Position numbers and translations under genes: made by a program
In this document: positions 22,279 to 33,360 of the stretch, one piece after another
Position numbering within the stretch: the first letter of the stretch is position 1
How the letters are laid out: every line of letters begins with the position of its first letter
Notes under the pieces: model-generated
Told to the model about the DNA's origin: nothing
Databases searched by the model: none
The model's input: only the letters and a program-made list of their open reading frames with translations
NCBI GenBank assembly: GCA_965153355.1
Contig: OZ231127.1
Coordinates: forward strand, 25,420,001-25,484,000
Length of the DNA stretch: 64,000 nucleotides
Source: Flaccisagitta enflata
Taxonomy: Eukaryota; Chaetognatha; Sagittoidea; Aphragmophora
Direction of reading: 5' to 3'

Positions 22279-22813
22279 GGGCAGCGGCCCCAAAGGGGAC
22301 AAAATCCTGTAGAACATAGGGGGACTTTCATTTGTCCGTCCGTCCGTCCTTCCGTCCTTCCGTTCGTCCCCCCCAGGCCCTCACAGGCCTGAAATCTACC
22401 CTCTCAGGCCTGAAATCTACCCTCTCAGGCCTGAAATTTGTCCTCTCAGGCCTGAAATTTGCCCTCTCAGGTCTGAAATTTGGCCTCTCAGGCCTTGAAT
22501 CTGCCCTCTCAGGTCTGAAATCTGCCCTCTCAGACATGAAATCTGACCTTCCAGGCCTGAAATCTGCTCTCACAGATTCATGGCCTGAAAGGGCAGATTA
22601 CAGGCCTGAGAGGGCAGATTTCAGGCCTGAGAAGGCAAATTTTAGGCCTGGGGGTGATGGATGGACCGATGGACGAACAATAGTCCCACTGTGTTCTACA
22701 GGACTTCGTCCGCTTTGGGGCCGCTGCCCTGCTTCCTCTCACTGCAATTCACAATCATGCAGAGCAGGGCAATGGGTATCGCTGACCACATATTGCCCTT
22801 GGGCGACCTGTTC
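22279..22813 (+). mobile_element. GCF element, copy 3 (left half of a 1.27-kb palindrome)
   Basis: GGGCAGCGGCCCCAAAGGGG at 22279, its inverse ending at 22730, then the tail to 22813. Interior of 21-22-bp units (CTCTCAGGCCTGAAATCTGC), which switch strand at about 22565. Confidence 0.85.
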
Positions 22814-23009
22814 AGTAAATGATTGAAGCTGTAGTGCTCTTGTATTTCACTTTCATCTGTAATAAGTCCCTGATAGGGCCGCCTCCCCCCATTTTGCAAT
22901 ATGCCTTACAACAAGTGATGTGGGGTCAAAATATTATTGCGGACGAGTGGGTGGGAGCATCCAACCCCCTTATCCACACTCCATGCCCCCCAGCAACAAA
23001 CATACCCAA

Positions 23010-23552
23010 ACAGGTCGCCCAAGGGCAATATGTGGTCAGCCATACCCATTGCCCTGCTCTGCATGATTGTGAATTGGAGTGAGAGGAAGCAGGGCAGCGG
23101 CCCCAAAGGGGACGAAGTCCTGTAGAACACAGGGGGACTTTTATTCGTCCATCCGCCTGTCCACCACCCCCAGGCCTAAAATTTGCCTTCTCAGGCCTGA
23201 AATCTGCCCTCTCAGGCCTGAAATCTGCCCTTTCAGGCCATGAATCTGTGAGAGCAGATTTTAGGCCTAAAAGGTCAGATTTCATGTCTGAGAGGGCAGA
23301 TTTCAGGCCTGAGAGGGCAGATTCAAGGCCTAAGAGGCCAAATTTCAGACCTGAGAGGGCAAATTTCAGGCCTGAGAGGGCAAATTTCAGGCCTAAGAGG
23401 ACAAATTTCAGGCCTTTGAGGGTAGATTTCAGGCCTGAGAGGGTAGATTTCAGGCCTGTGAGGGCCTGGGGGGGGGCAAACGGAAGGACGGACGGACGAA
23501 CAAAAGTCCCTCTGTGTTCTACAGGACTTCGTCCCCTTCGGGGCTGCTGCCC
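23010..23552 (-). mobile_element. GCF element, copy 4 (right half of a 1.27-kb palindrome)
   Basis: Same structure as 22279-22813 in the opposite direction, tail first (ACAGGTCGCCCAAGGGCAAT), ending in GGGGCTGCTGCCC. Matches copy 3 closely unit by unit. Confidence 0.85.
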
Positions 23553-23566
23553 AAAAAGCATCTAAA

Positions 23567-23686
23567 CCGCTCAATTTTCCACTTTTTGACTCCTGCGTCA
23601 TGGATGGATGGACCAATGGATTGATAGACCAACAGATTGACGGACTGACAAAGTCTCCTATAGAGTTGCGTGTCCGCAACTAAAAA
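23567..23686 (-). mobile_element. HCE fragment beside a GCF element
   Basis: CACTTTTTGACTCCTGCGTC, GGATGGATGGACC and terminal hairpin AGTTGCGTGTCCGCAACT with A6; the GGCCGG end is absent where it meets the GCF element. Confidence 0.75.
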
Positions 23687-23697
23687 ATGTTTTCCCA

Positions 23698-23699
<2 letters not shown>

Positions 23700-23783
<84 letters not shown>

Positions 23784-23795
23784 GACAGAGAGAGT
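23700..23795. repeat. (GA)n microsatellite
   Basis: About 40 GA units with two GACAGA interruptions at the right, directly after an HCE hairpin and A-run. Confidence 0.97.
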
Positions 23796-24011
23796 GAGAG
23801 AAAGAGTAGAGAAAAGAAAGAAAGAGAGGAGACCGCATAAGATGGCACAATGGCACATGAACACTTGTACAGTCTTAGTCTTAGTCGTTTGTTTATCGAC
23901 TAAAGCTCAAATTGAGAGCGTGCCCATTGGACAAATAACAACGCAAAATATTGGATGCCGCAAAATCGACCAAAATACTGATTTTACTCACTGTGTGGTT
24001 CATAAACGTTC

Positions 24012-24352
24012 AATCGTTCCTTAATCACGAACATTCGTAAATCACGAATGTTCGTAAATCACGAACATTCGCAAATCTTGAACGTTCGTAAATCTGGAAC
24101 GTTTGTGGCTTGTGCAACAATTTATCCTATATAAAACTCATACAATTAATCAAAAGGAAACAGAAATTGAACAAAATTTGGAAAAGATATGGACATTTAT
24201 ATAGTGTAAGCTTCCATTACATACACATACAAATCACAAATCACAAATATTTGTAAATTGCAAATGTTTGTAAATTGCGAACGTTTGTAAGTTGCGAATG
24301 TTTGTAAATCGCGAACGTCCGTAAATCGCGAACGTTCGTAAATTGCGAACAT
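24012..24352. repeat. Palindromic 16-bp tandem repeats, two blocks
   Basis: Units of GTAAATCACGAACATTC / GTAAATCGCGAACGTTC at 24012-24108 and 24236-24352. Each unit contains a near-palindrome CGAACGTTCG, so every unit can self-pair. Confidence 0.8.
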
Positions 24353-24893
24353 TTTTTAATGACAAATGTTAGTGAATGACGTTCATTGTTGAATGACGAT
24401 CATTAGTGAATGGCGAACATTCATGAACACTCATGAACTTCTTTCCTCAACACCTGAAACTGAAATGAGAAGACATGTAAACGCATGTATGAGGGGCGTG
24501 CAAATGCAGATACGAAAAAGCGAGCAAATGCACTTACTAATGAGCGAGCGTACAAATGTGCTTACAGATGATAGCGATTTTTATTCATTTTATTTGGGCA
24601 GGCAAAAAAGCTAAACAAGGGCTTTAATTTTTTTGGAGTTCAACAACAAACCCAATGAAAACTTTTGGGTTATGGTCAAGTTGTTTGCACAAAAATGTGC
24701 TAAAAATTTGTTTTTGCTGTTTTAAACTGGTGTTTCAACTTTTATTTGTAAAATATCACTCCAAACTTACTTTAAGGGCAACTATTACCACACTACTACT
24801 AGATTACTTCTGTATTTGAAAATCACAAACACAATTTTGTTGCTTAAAAAATGCATAAAAGTACATATTTTTCCTACTTTATGCCTATTCAAT

Positions 24894-25535
24894 AGCCTGT
24901 ACCTAAATGACAGAAAGAAATGAAATTAACATTCTACGAGCAGATCATGTTGCGGGACAGTCTCAGGCTTCTTTTGAAATCAATATTGGCTTTGAAATTC
25001 TACTTTTAGGTGGCCGCGCCTTACCTTCTATAAACCCTACCCCTATAGGAAATCCAAAATTTCGAAGTTCTCAAATTCCAATTCTGACTGCAGATTTAGA
25101 ATCTGCAGAAAAAACTGTCAATTGAAAGTGGTTTCCTTTTTTCGATATTCCAATTAGAAGGTGGTCAAAAGTGCTGTCAAATATTGCGAAACATACATTT
25201 CCTTTAATTTCTTTGTAAAATCATTGAACTTACCTTTTTTAAAAATCTTTAGCTTGGATTTTGATAATGAACCTAAAGGAATTTTGAAAAAAGAAAAGCA
25301 CTTTCAACAGACAGTTTTTTGTGCAGATTTCGAATCTGCAGTCAAATTTTTGATTTGAGCAATTTGAAATTTTTAGTTTCTTATTGACCCTTGGGAAGCA
25401 CAAGGTAAGGCGCGGCAAGCAAGATGTAAACTTTTAAAGCTGAAAATGATGACGATAGAAGCCCAAGACAGTTCCACAACATGAACTGCTCGTAGAATTT
25501 AAATTTTTTTGGTTTCAGTCATTTCAGTACACGCT
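24894..25535. mobile_element. 642-bp foldback, copy 2
   Basis: Same family and length as 14400-15040 (GGTGGCCGCGCCTTACCTTC, AGTCTCAGGCTTCT and their inverses). Flanks CCTATTCAAT and ACTATTCATT agree at 8 of 10 positions, consistent with an old 10-bp duplication. Confidence 0.8.
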
Positions 25536-25689
25536 ACTATTCATTCAATATTCCATGTTAATGTTTTTTTCTTTTTTTTTAAATTAAATTTCCATGCTAA
25601 TTTTCCTATTTTATCAAATTTATAGCTTATGCATCAGAAAACACATTTCACCTAATCAGGTGTCTTGACAATTTTTTTCAACCTAGGGT

Positions 25690-26300
25690 TTATTCCTGGA
25701 CGCCGTGACGGATGGGTGACGGAACAACGGATGGACAGACGCTCCTATAGAGATGCGAGGACGCATCTTAAAATGTTCGGGGGTGGTGGGTGGGTGATTT
25801 GAGATGGATACATGTGATTGAAGAAGAGACATAACGGATGGACGGATGGACGGACCTATGGACGGACAGACCCTCTTGTAGAGATGCGAGGACGCATCTA
25901 TAAATAGTCGGGGGTGGTTGGTGGGTGATTTGAGATGGATAATTGTGACTGAAGAATAGTTGTAACCGACACACGGACAAATGGACACACGGATCAATGG
26001 ACAAACAAACCCTTTTATAGAGATTTGAGGACGGATCTGCAAATGGTCGGGGGTGGTTGGTGGGTGATTTGAGATGGATACATGTAATTGAAGAGGCTTA
26101 ACGGACACACGTACAGACCATCGAACAGACACCCTCTCATAGAGAAGCGAGGACGCATTTGAAAATGGTTGGGGGTGGTTGGTCCGTGATTTGAGATGGA
26201 AACATGTGCTAGAAGAAGAGGCGTAACGGATCAATGGATGGACAGACGGACCTACGAACGCACAGACCCTCTTATAGAGATGCGAGGACGCATCTAAAAA
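25690..26300 (-). repeat. Five tandem HCE-like units of ~132 bp
   Basis: Each unit ends in a hairpin close to AGATGCGAGGACGCATCT (25751, 25882, 26019, 26148, 26279), with GGGGGTGGTTGGTGGGTGAT and (GGAC)n between. In units 3 and 4 the stem is broken on one side only (ATTTGAGGACGGAT; AAGCGAGGACGCAT), unlike dispersed copies. Confidence 0.8.
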
Positions 26301-26567
26301 CAAAAGCTCTTCAAAAAATCATTCAAAACTTCTCATTCTTCCTCCGTATTATTCTTTCTCCATTTCATTTTTTCTTCGTTTCATTCTTTCTCCATTTCAT
26401 TCTAGCTCTGTTTCATTCTTGCCCTGTTCCATTCTTGCTCCTTCCAGGGAGGGACAAAATCTTTCGCCTGCCCTCCTCCAAAGGACGTATTGTCCCTTGG
26501 AACACTTCAACGCTACCACTGTCAATGATAAAACCGAATAGATATAAACAAAAAAGTAGCCCAGTGT

Positions 26568-26635
26568 TATGACTGATCGACCGACGGACGGGCCGACCAA
26601 AACTCTGCTTTTAGAGTCGTGAAACACGTGACTTA
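26568..26635 (-). mobile_element. HCE fragment
   Basis: CTGATCGACCGACGGACGGG and an imperfect terminal hairpin AGTCGTGAAACACGTGACT. Confidence 0.6.
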
Positions 26636-27072
26636 GAATGAAATCAACCAAATTTTGACATATTTCAATGGTCGAATTCATTCCATCACTACTCAGTCAA
26701 CATTTCGCAAATAGTCTTCGGTGCCCTGCCAAATACCTACGTAAGTTCTTTCAAAACTGACATCATAAAGTTGATTGAAAGATCGAACCCCTAGAAAATC
26801 TTCATACATGGAAGAATAAAATCTTGGGGAAACACCAACGGGAAGCGGAAAACTGAACAGGTCGAAAATGAAAAAAAATCATAACTTCCGTTCTGATCAA
26901 CATTTTGAGGTGATTCTTTTTGCTATGTGTCTACCGACCAACAACGCATGTTTGGGACACTCGAGTGCAGTTCTCACTTCGATACTCCTGTGTGCATTGT
27001 ATTTTACACGGTTTCAACGTTTCGACGCTTTTCTGAGAAAACTCGATGATAATGACCAAACGAACGGCTATT

Positions 27073-27388
27073 AGGGCCTGGAGGCTGGGATTTGAGCCTC
27101 GAGACCAGAATTTGGGCCTTGAGACCAGGATTTGGGCCTCAAGACCAGGAATTGGGCCTCGAGGCTGGGATTTGAGCCTAAAGGCTGGGATTTGAAACTC
27201 GAGGCTGGGATTTGAGCCTCTAGGCTGGGATTTGAGCCTCCAGGCTGGGATTTGAGCATCGAGGTTGGGATTTGAGCTTCCAGACTAGAATTTGGGCCTC
27301 GAGGGGGGGGGGACGGAGAAGAAGGAGACGGAGAAATTTCCCCTATGTGTAAAAGCATAGGTCATCGACCCCTTCGGGGCCGCTGCCC
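27073..27388 (-). mobile_element. GCF element, copy 5 (one end lost)
   Basis: About ten units of GGCTGGGATTTGAGCCTC, a G-run, then GTGTAAAAGCATAGGTCATC and CCCCTTCGGGGCCGCTGCCC. Left inverted end absent. Confidence 0.7.
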
Positions 27389-27533
27389 AAAAAAGGGCTT
27401 ACCAAGCATTTAGGCAGAAGCAGTAATGCAAAAACTGCCAATAAAGGCCGAAAAAGGAAAGTGTTACAGACCAACCGACCGAGTGACTAAAAACCATGCA
27501 CACAGTATTAGTCGCTTGTCATACACGCTTTTC

Positions 27534-27939
27534 TTTTTATAAGAACACTGTTTATAAGAACATCAGCCTCAGATTTGGCTAAAAAATAAGAACATCTTAA
27601 GAACATGCATTGAAGATAAAAATATAAATTTCTAAAAAAATAGTAAAATTAGATAAAAACCCTGAATAATGGATATTTTGATAATACTTTTAAAAATGAT
27701 AATTCATTACATATTTATCAAATATTAATCTTACATTTCTTTTTCTTGCTTAAAAATCTTACATTTTTTTTTATTGCTTAAAAATCAAACTTTTTTATTA
27801 ATATCGATATATAATTAAAAAGATTATCTAATTCAAAAATAAGAACATATTAGGAACGTTTGAGCCTCAAAAAGAGGCTGAAAATAAGAACGCTGAGGCT
27901 GACTTTATAAATCCATGTTCTTATAAAGTGAAAAGCGTG
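27534..27939. mobile_element. TA-flanked MITE, TATAAGAAC family, copy 1
   Basis: Ends CACGCTTTTCTTTTTATAAG and CTTATAAAGTGAAAAGCGTG between TA dinucleotides. AT-rich interior without ORF. 406 bp, the same length as the copy at 35805. Confidence 0.85.
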
Positions 27940-28568
27940 TACCTGCGGGGGTCTAATGAAGATGTTGTCCTTCTACCTTCTATGCCACTCACCCTTTTTC
28001 TGTATCCCTAGAACCCAAGTGTGCTCTATCTCTCTTGATTTCTGACGTCTCTCTCTTTTTCTGTCCTTTGGCTTTCTATTTTCCTTCGGTTCTAAAAAGG
28101 CGTATAAGTCGATCGTTATTTCCATTGCAAAGTAAATATCGTTTGGTTGTGGTCGTAGGTGTCGCATGAGGTCAGAGGGACTACTATTACCGTCAACGAA
28201 AACACCATTTCCTTCCGTCTCTCGCGCACATGGAAGTTATGGAACGACTGTAAAATATAGCCACAGGTCGACGTCATGTCAACGACGGTAGCTTTGACAA
28301 CCATCATTACCGTATAATAAACTTCCCTCCCTCTTTCCTTCTTGCTGAACTTTTGTCTGTTTTACGCTTGAGCCCGGAGGATTTTATACATGATCCGGGT
28401 GGAACATTTTTTGAAAAATTTAAAAAAAAATTTTAAGTTAGTCGTTACAGAAAGTAATGTATTTCATATCATAGGTGGATTTCGCCAACTTTCGATGAAA
28501 AGAAACTTGCTAACGAGGGCCGAACGGAAAGCTGTATAAGGAGGATGTATCCACTTACATGTCATTTT
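27940..28568. other. Intron sequence with weak antisense frames
   Basis: Two overlapping minus-strand frames (28307-28116 and 28167-27973) have moderately protein-like composition, but no convincing pair of splice sites joins them. Confidence 0.4.
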
Positions 28569-28778
28569 TAGTCGCGTGCTACGCGACTCTACACCCCGCT
28601 TTGTCGGTCCGTCCGTCCGTCCGTCGGTCCGTCGGTCCGTCCGTCCGTCACACTTTACTTTTTTTGGTTTTTTGCGGTTTTTGGCCTCACTGCTCCTGCC
28701 CAAATGATCTGGTGACCTCAATTTCTGCCCCTGCCCACCCGCACGCGACTGGGGTAGCCGTGTATCCGGCCTTGTTTT
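28569..28778 (+). mobile_element. HCE, arm type AGTCGCGTGC
   Basis: Hairpin AGTCGCGTGCTACGCGACT; internal GCACGCGACT exact; end GCCGTGTATCCGGCCTTG. Confidence 0.88.
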
Positions 28779-29447
28779 TCTTAACTTTTCATCTCCAATA
28801 AATGCGGACAAGCGAAACGGGTTCATAGAAGAGCAGGAAAGTCTGATAGGGAATTTATTCAGTCTTTGACGGCAATGAGCTCAGAGATGACAGATTAACA
28901 ATAGAGTTGGCGTCCAAGGTGAAGTAAAGGAATGAAAAAAAAAGCTCCACGCAGACTAATGAAAGGGGTTATTCATGATCTGGTAGGGGTTATTCATGGA
29001 ATAGAAAGGTGCTATTCATACAGTGGAATGGCGCTTTCCACGGTGTAAGCGTAACCTGGCGTTGAAAAGCGGATCTGATTTTAGCGCCTGTCGTGGAATA
29101 TCTATTGGCATAAAAGCGCATTTGCCAACTATCTCCCTCCATTACAGTGGGAGAATTTAATGTTCTCTGCCGTGCTTGTGGGTGAACTGAAAAACCGGGT
29201 TGCTGAGGCTAGGCTAGGACATATTATGCGTTAACATTTAAAATCATTTAGTTATTGGTTTAAAAATTACAGAACCAAAATTCAAAAACTGGTTTGACCG
29301 ACTAAGGTACCGACAGATCGACCGAGCGACCGACATCACAATTTAACAATGAGGAAAATCAAACATCATAGACGCGTCTAGACGGTGGCGGGACAGAATG
29401 TAATGAGAATTTGTAAAGGCACCGACGCCAAACCAGTTATCACTTTT
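28779..29447. other. Intron sequence
   Basis: Three loose copies of GGTTATTCATG at 28968-29010; otherwise nothing recognised. Confidence 0.6.
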
Positions 29448-29599
29448 TAGTTGCGGACACACAACTCTATGAGAGGCTTTGTCCGTCCGTCCGTCGGTCC
29501 GTCGGTTTGACCGTCACGCTCGAGTTGAAAAGTGGGAAAACTCGCATTTCCGCCCCTGCCCACCCGTCCGCAACTGGTGGCCATGTATCCGGCCTTGTT
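29448..29599 (+). mobile_element. HCE, arm type AGTTGCGGAC
   Basis: Hairpin AGTTGCGGACACACAACT; internal GTCCGCAACT exact; end GGCCATGTATCCGGCCTTG. A compound microsatellite follows at 29636. Confidence 0.88.
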
Positions 29600-29635
29600 G
29601 CTATACGTGAAGCGTTCGGCCTTACGAGGGAACAC

Positions 29636-29649
29636 TGTCTGTCTGTGTC

Positions 29650-29698
<49 letters not shown>

Positions 29699-29722
29699 GT
29701 CTCTCTATATGTGTGTCTGTCT

Positions 29723-29781
<59 letters not shown>

Positions 29782-29822
29782 GCGCGCACACATGCACACG
29801 CACGCGCGCACACACACACACT
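29636..29822. repeat. (GTCT)n-(CT)n-(CA)n compound microsatellite
   Basis: Fourteen GTCT units, then about 20 CT units, then CACACGCACG-type repeats; ends 190 bp before IgSF exon 3. Confidence 0.95.
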
Positions 29823-30015
29823 TTTATGCGGCCATCCAATCTAGAGACTTCCTCCTCACTTATCAGTATTGCGTACACGCCACGCCCATTGAACACACGC
29901 GCGTGGGCATTCTCAAGTCTCTCAAGCGCACATTTGTCTGTAGGGGAAAGTGGGGGGCTCTTCATCTATTTTTTCCTAAGTGCCCTTTTGTGTTTTTTTC
30001 CTTCCAACCCTTCAG

Positions 30016-30206
30016 AGGATTACATCATTTATATGGACAATATAAAGATGTACGACGACGCCGCGTTGGGCGACGGCAAATTCGGACTGAAATCGGGTGG
30101 CGATCGGAACCTTTATCGTCTCCTCGTCAGATCCGTGGAATTTCGTGACGCTGGCGCCTTCTTTTGTCAAAGTGCAAATGGGGAAAAGGCCAAAGCCGCA
30201 CTCACG
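30016..30206 (+). CDS. IgSF gene exon 3: second half of Ig domain 1
   Basis: Acceptor CCTTCAG at 30009-30015 and donor ACG|GTGAGG at 30206/30207. The first two bases (AG) join the last G of exon 2 to make Glu, giving a continuous W-L-K-E-D-Y-I-I-Y. The exon encodes 64 residues (about 764-827) with the hallmark end of an Ig V-like domain: a hydrophobic Y-R-L-L-V strand, then D-A-G-A-F-F-C (C814, pairing with C753 in exon 2) and a closing K-A-A-L-T strand that runs into V-V-E-Q-P of exon 4. It ends in phase 0. Intron positions inside Ig domains are common in animals. The exon is isolated in more than 20 kb of repeats on its 5' side and sits just after a compound microsatellite. Confidence 0.88.
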
Positions 30207-30743
30207 GTGAGGAATTGGGATCTGTGTGGGTCATGGGGGCAGCAGTTTAAACTTCTGCTGTGTTAGTGCCTGTTTTTAATGTCTTAATAATTTTTTCTAG
30301 CATTAAACCTTCTGCTGTGTTAGTGCCTGTTTTTAATCTCTTTTATATTTTTTCATCGTTCTATCTCCCCATTTTAATCTTTTTGGATGCGTCCATGCCT
30401 TTTCCTTCTTTCTATTCTTTTGGTCAGTCCAACAAATACCTTAAGTAATCTAATCTGTTCAATTGAAAAAGCTGCATCTTTATCACTAAACATGTTATGT
30501 TTTACTTATTCTCATCATGAGCCAAATTACCCATGTCTATTCCCATGTTCTCTTGACGTTTCTCTTCTCCTCTCCTGCTATTTCTCTTCTTTTTTTTCCT
30601 TTTTTTTTTTTTTTTTGCCCCATTGCATTTATTTGTCTTTTTGCCATTTCTTGCCCTTTTATTATTTCCCTCCATTTTTCCTCTTCTTTACTCTCGTCCC
30701 CCTGGCCTTACTTGTTTTCCTTCCCGAGCTCCATTCCCTTTTT

Positions 30744-31792
30744 TGGGTAGGGGATGAAGGCCTGTAGAACACGGGGATTTTCATTTGTCCATTCCTACGT
30801 ATGTCCGTGCCTCTTCTCTGGCTTCAAATCAGTTCCTTCAGACTTCAAATATGCTACCTCAGGCTTCCAATCAGCCTTTACTGGTTTCAAATCTGCCCTC
30901 TTAGGCCTCCAATCCTTTTTCTCAGGCTTCAAATCTGCCTGATTTAACTGTAAACTAGCCCTCTCTGGCCTCATTGGCTCTTTCAAGCGTTTTCAATCCT
31001 CTTCAGTCTCTAATTAGTCCTCAGGGTTGAATGTTGGCCTCATATCAGATCTGCCGACTTTCTAATTGGCCCTCTCCTTTATTAGTTCTGTTCTAACACC
31101 TGTCCGGATATTATTGTCCCAAAATCAAACGACTGTCAAATCAAAACGGGGTTTTTCAGCAACATGCCGATTCTTCCATCAGTTAGAGCTTGAAAAAATC
31201 TTCATTTTGCTCATGAATTTTGCCTGGATTGCTTCAGACAAAATCGAATAAGATAAAAAACAGTAAAATCATCGCCCATGCAAATCATTGCAAAATTACC
31301 AGAAAAATCTAATCGACTTCAGATACCTACCAAATCTATATAAAGATAGATACTCAGATGCGGATTTCACAGCTAAAAAGCTTTTGAAAAGTTCTTCAAT
31401 TTGCCCACCGATTTTGATGAAATTCCTAAAGGTGAACCCTTGAAAAATTCAAACCAAAGCTATAGAAAAATTTATACCAGGGCGTTGCTGGATAATGGTC
31501 AAGGGGTGATTAAGTTGATATGAAGCAACCAAAATGGGATTAAATACAGAAATTAATGTGAAACATACTAGGAAATACTCATCTGGCATCCAATAACAGA
31601 GATTTATATTGTTCCCCACCAGCAATAGTGAGGCATCTAAAGTTGTGACACTACTGGGACAATAATATCCGGACAGGTGTTACTGGGTTCCTCCCCATTC
31701 AAGGCCGCTGCTTTGCTCCCTTTCATTTGCAATCAATTACATAAAGTTGACCAAAGGGTATCGCTGACCGTATATTGCCCTTGGGCGTCTGG
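30744..31792 (+). mobile_element. GCF element, copy 6, interrupted by a TA MITE
   Basis: Degenerate left end GGGTAGGGGATGAAGGCCTG, units TTCAAATCTGCCCTCTTAGG, and right end split by the MITE at 31096-31680; after it GGCCGCTGC and the tail GTATCGCTGACCGTATATTG to 31792. Confidence 0.8.
31096..31680. mobile_element. TA-flanked MITE inserted in a GC-box foldback
   Basis: Perfect inverted ends ACACCTGTCCGGATATTATT and its complement, flanked by TA (31094-31095, 31681-31682). Removing the element and one TA restores GTTCTACTGGGTTCC, the end repeat of the host foldback, so boundaries and duplication are certain. 585 bp, no transposase. Confidence 0.93.
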
Positions 31793-32402
31793 TTTCTTTT
31801 CTTTCTTTCTTTTCTTTCTTTCTTTCTTTTTTTCTTGCGCTCGCTTTCTCTCAACCTTTCTCTTATTCATAACCTTTTTTTCCCAGGAGGAAACTAGATT
31901 TGAGCCCTTTCACCAGTCAGGCAGTCACCGCCTATATAACTCATATTACATCAGTCGCGTTTGGAAATCACACGGGCAATGGAGGGGAAACCTTGTAAGA
32001 GTGAAAGTATTCTACTTGTTCGAAATTCTGAAGGCCTCTGATGGCCCAGTTTCATTTTTCAATGCTTTTACTTTCACCAACTGGAAAAGCCAAATCGTAT
32101 GTCATTTTCTAATATCAGGTGGGGTAATGAATGTGCGCTCGTGTTTACTGCCCGATTTTTCAGTTAAACCTTGTTTTGCGTGGGGTATTTATTTTACATT
32201 TTCATAACTCCGCCTTTTTCTCTCGCTTTATTAGCCGAATCCTCATCGATATCAATCAAAATCTCGTTACAGATTCTCCATCTCCTCTTTTAATTGTTGT
32301 CCATCACTATCAATTTCAACCATTTGAAAGCCCTGTCAGATTTCATTTAATGATTAAAAAAAATATTTGGATCGAGTTAGTTATAACAGTCTCCTAAAAA
32401 TT

Positions 32403-32530
32403 AGTAGGGGTGGCTGGAGTGGTACCAGGGGTGGCCTAAGCCACCCCTGGTACCACTCCAGCCACCCCTACTGCTTCTCTGGCCACCCTTCATCGAAACG
32501 TTGCCACCCCTGGTCAAAACTTGGCCACCC
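32403..32530. repeat. Perfect 33-bp hairpin plus GGCCACCCC repeats
   Basis: Bases 32403-32435 and 32440-32472 are exact inverse copies around a CTAA loop (arms contain AGTAGGGGTGGCTGGAGTGG). To its right, TGGCCACCC recurs three times with 20-25-bp spacing. Same design as 39890-40076. Confidence 0.88.
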
Positions 32531-32804
32531 CACTAAAAACAACAAAAAAAATGAAAGGCAGCCATGTATTTGCCGCATACGGGTCACAGATGTTATCAAT
32601 AAAATTCATTGGCGTTCATTTGATTTCCTCATTTTTTGTGCGCATTTTGACTCCTCCGTCCTTTTAGCGACAATTTTGATTCTTGATCTCTATCAAAATA
32701 TCAAATGGCGCTGGCAAGCTTCCTCCACTCTCCAACAGAAAGAGTGATTCCATGTTGCCCTGAGAGAAACAAATAAAGCGAAACAAAGTAAAAGAGAATC
32801 TTCT

Positions 32805-32976
32805 TAGATGCGTCCTTGCATCTTTGTATGAGGGTCGGTCTGTCCATCCATCGGTCCGTCTGTCAATCCATAATGCCTCCTGAAAAAGCGCCTTTATTGG
32901 TGAGCTCAAATGTCCATCCGTCGGTCCCTCTGTCAATCCATAATGCCTCCTGAAAAAGCGCATTTATTGGTGAGCT
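32805..32976 (+). mobile_element. HCE-like element with a duplicated 65-bp block
   Basis: Hairpin AGATGCGTCCTTGCATCT, then two tandem blocks each ending CTGAAAAAGCGCCTTTATTG-like; no second end seen. Confidence 0.65.
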
Positions 32977-33360
32977 CTTGCAATGAATTAAACGTGTGCT
33001 ATTGCAATGAATTAAACGATTGATACACGTGTTTAGAGTCACCTTTTACTTAGAAAATAAATCCAAACAATCTCAGTCTTTTCATGCATTCAGTGCGAAA
33101 TTCATTCCACGCAGTGACACTCAGGGCACATCTTCACTCAGTCAGGCTTGTTGAATATAAACACAAATGCCAAGAAATAGTTGCATTTGATTCACAAAAG
33201 AGTTACCTTTGAATTTGCGATCGATATCGATACACTTCCTGATGTCAAGCTCGTCCACCACCTGTTTTTGGATAATGTAGTTGTCTGTTGAACAAAATGA
33301 TCGATTATTTCAAAATGCCTCCTTTGCCTTCGGCAATAGGATTCCTTGCCTTCGGCAAAG

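Noticed and set aside
22328-23565. Frames with (R-A-D-F-R-P-E) and (L-K-S-A-L-S-G) repeats
   Set aside because: Translations of the 21-22-bp GCF minisatellite, which stays open because the unit is near a multiple of three.
25690-26300. Regularly spaced hairpins resembling a CRISPR array
   Set aside because: Units are tandem duplicates with near-identical spacers in an animal genome; the repeats are HCE termini.
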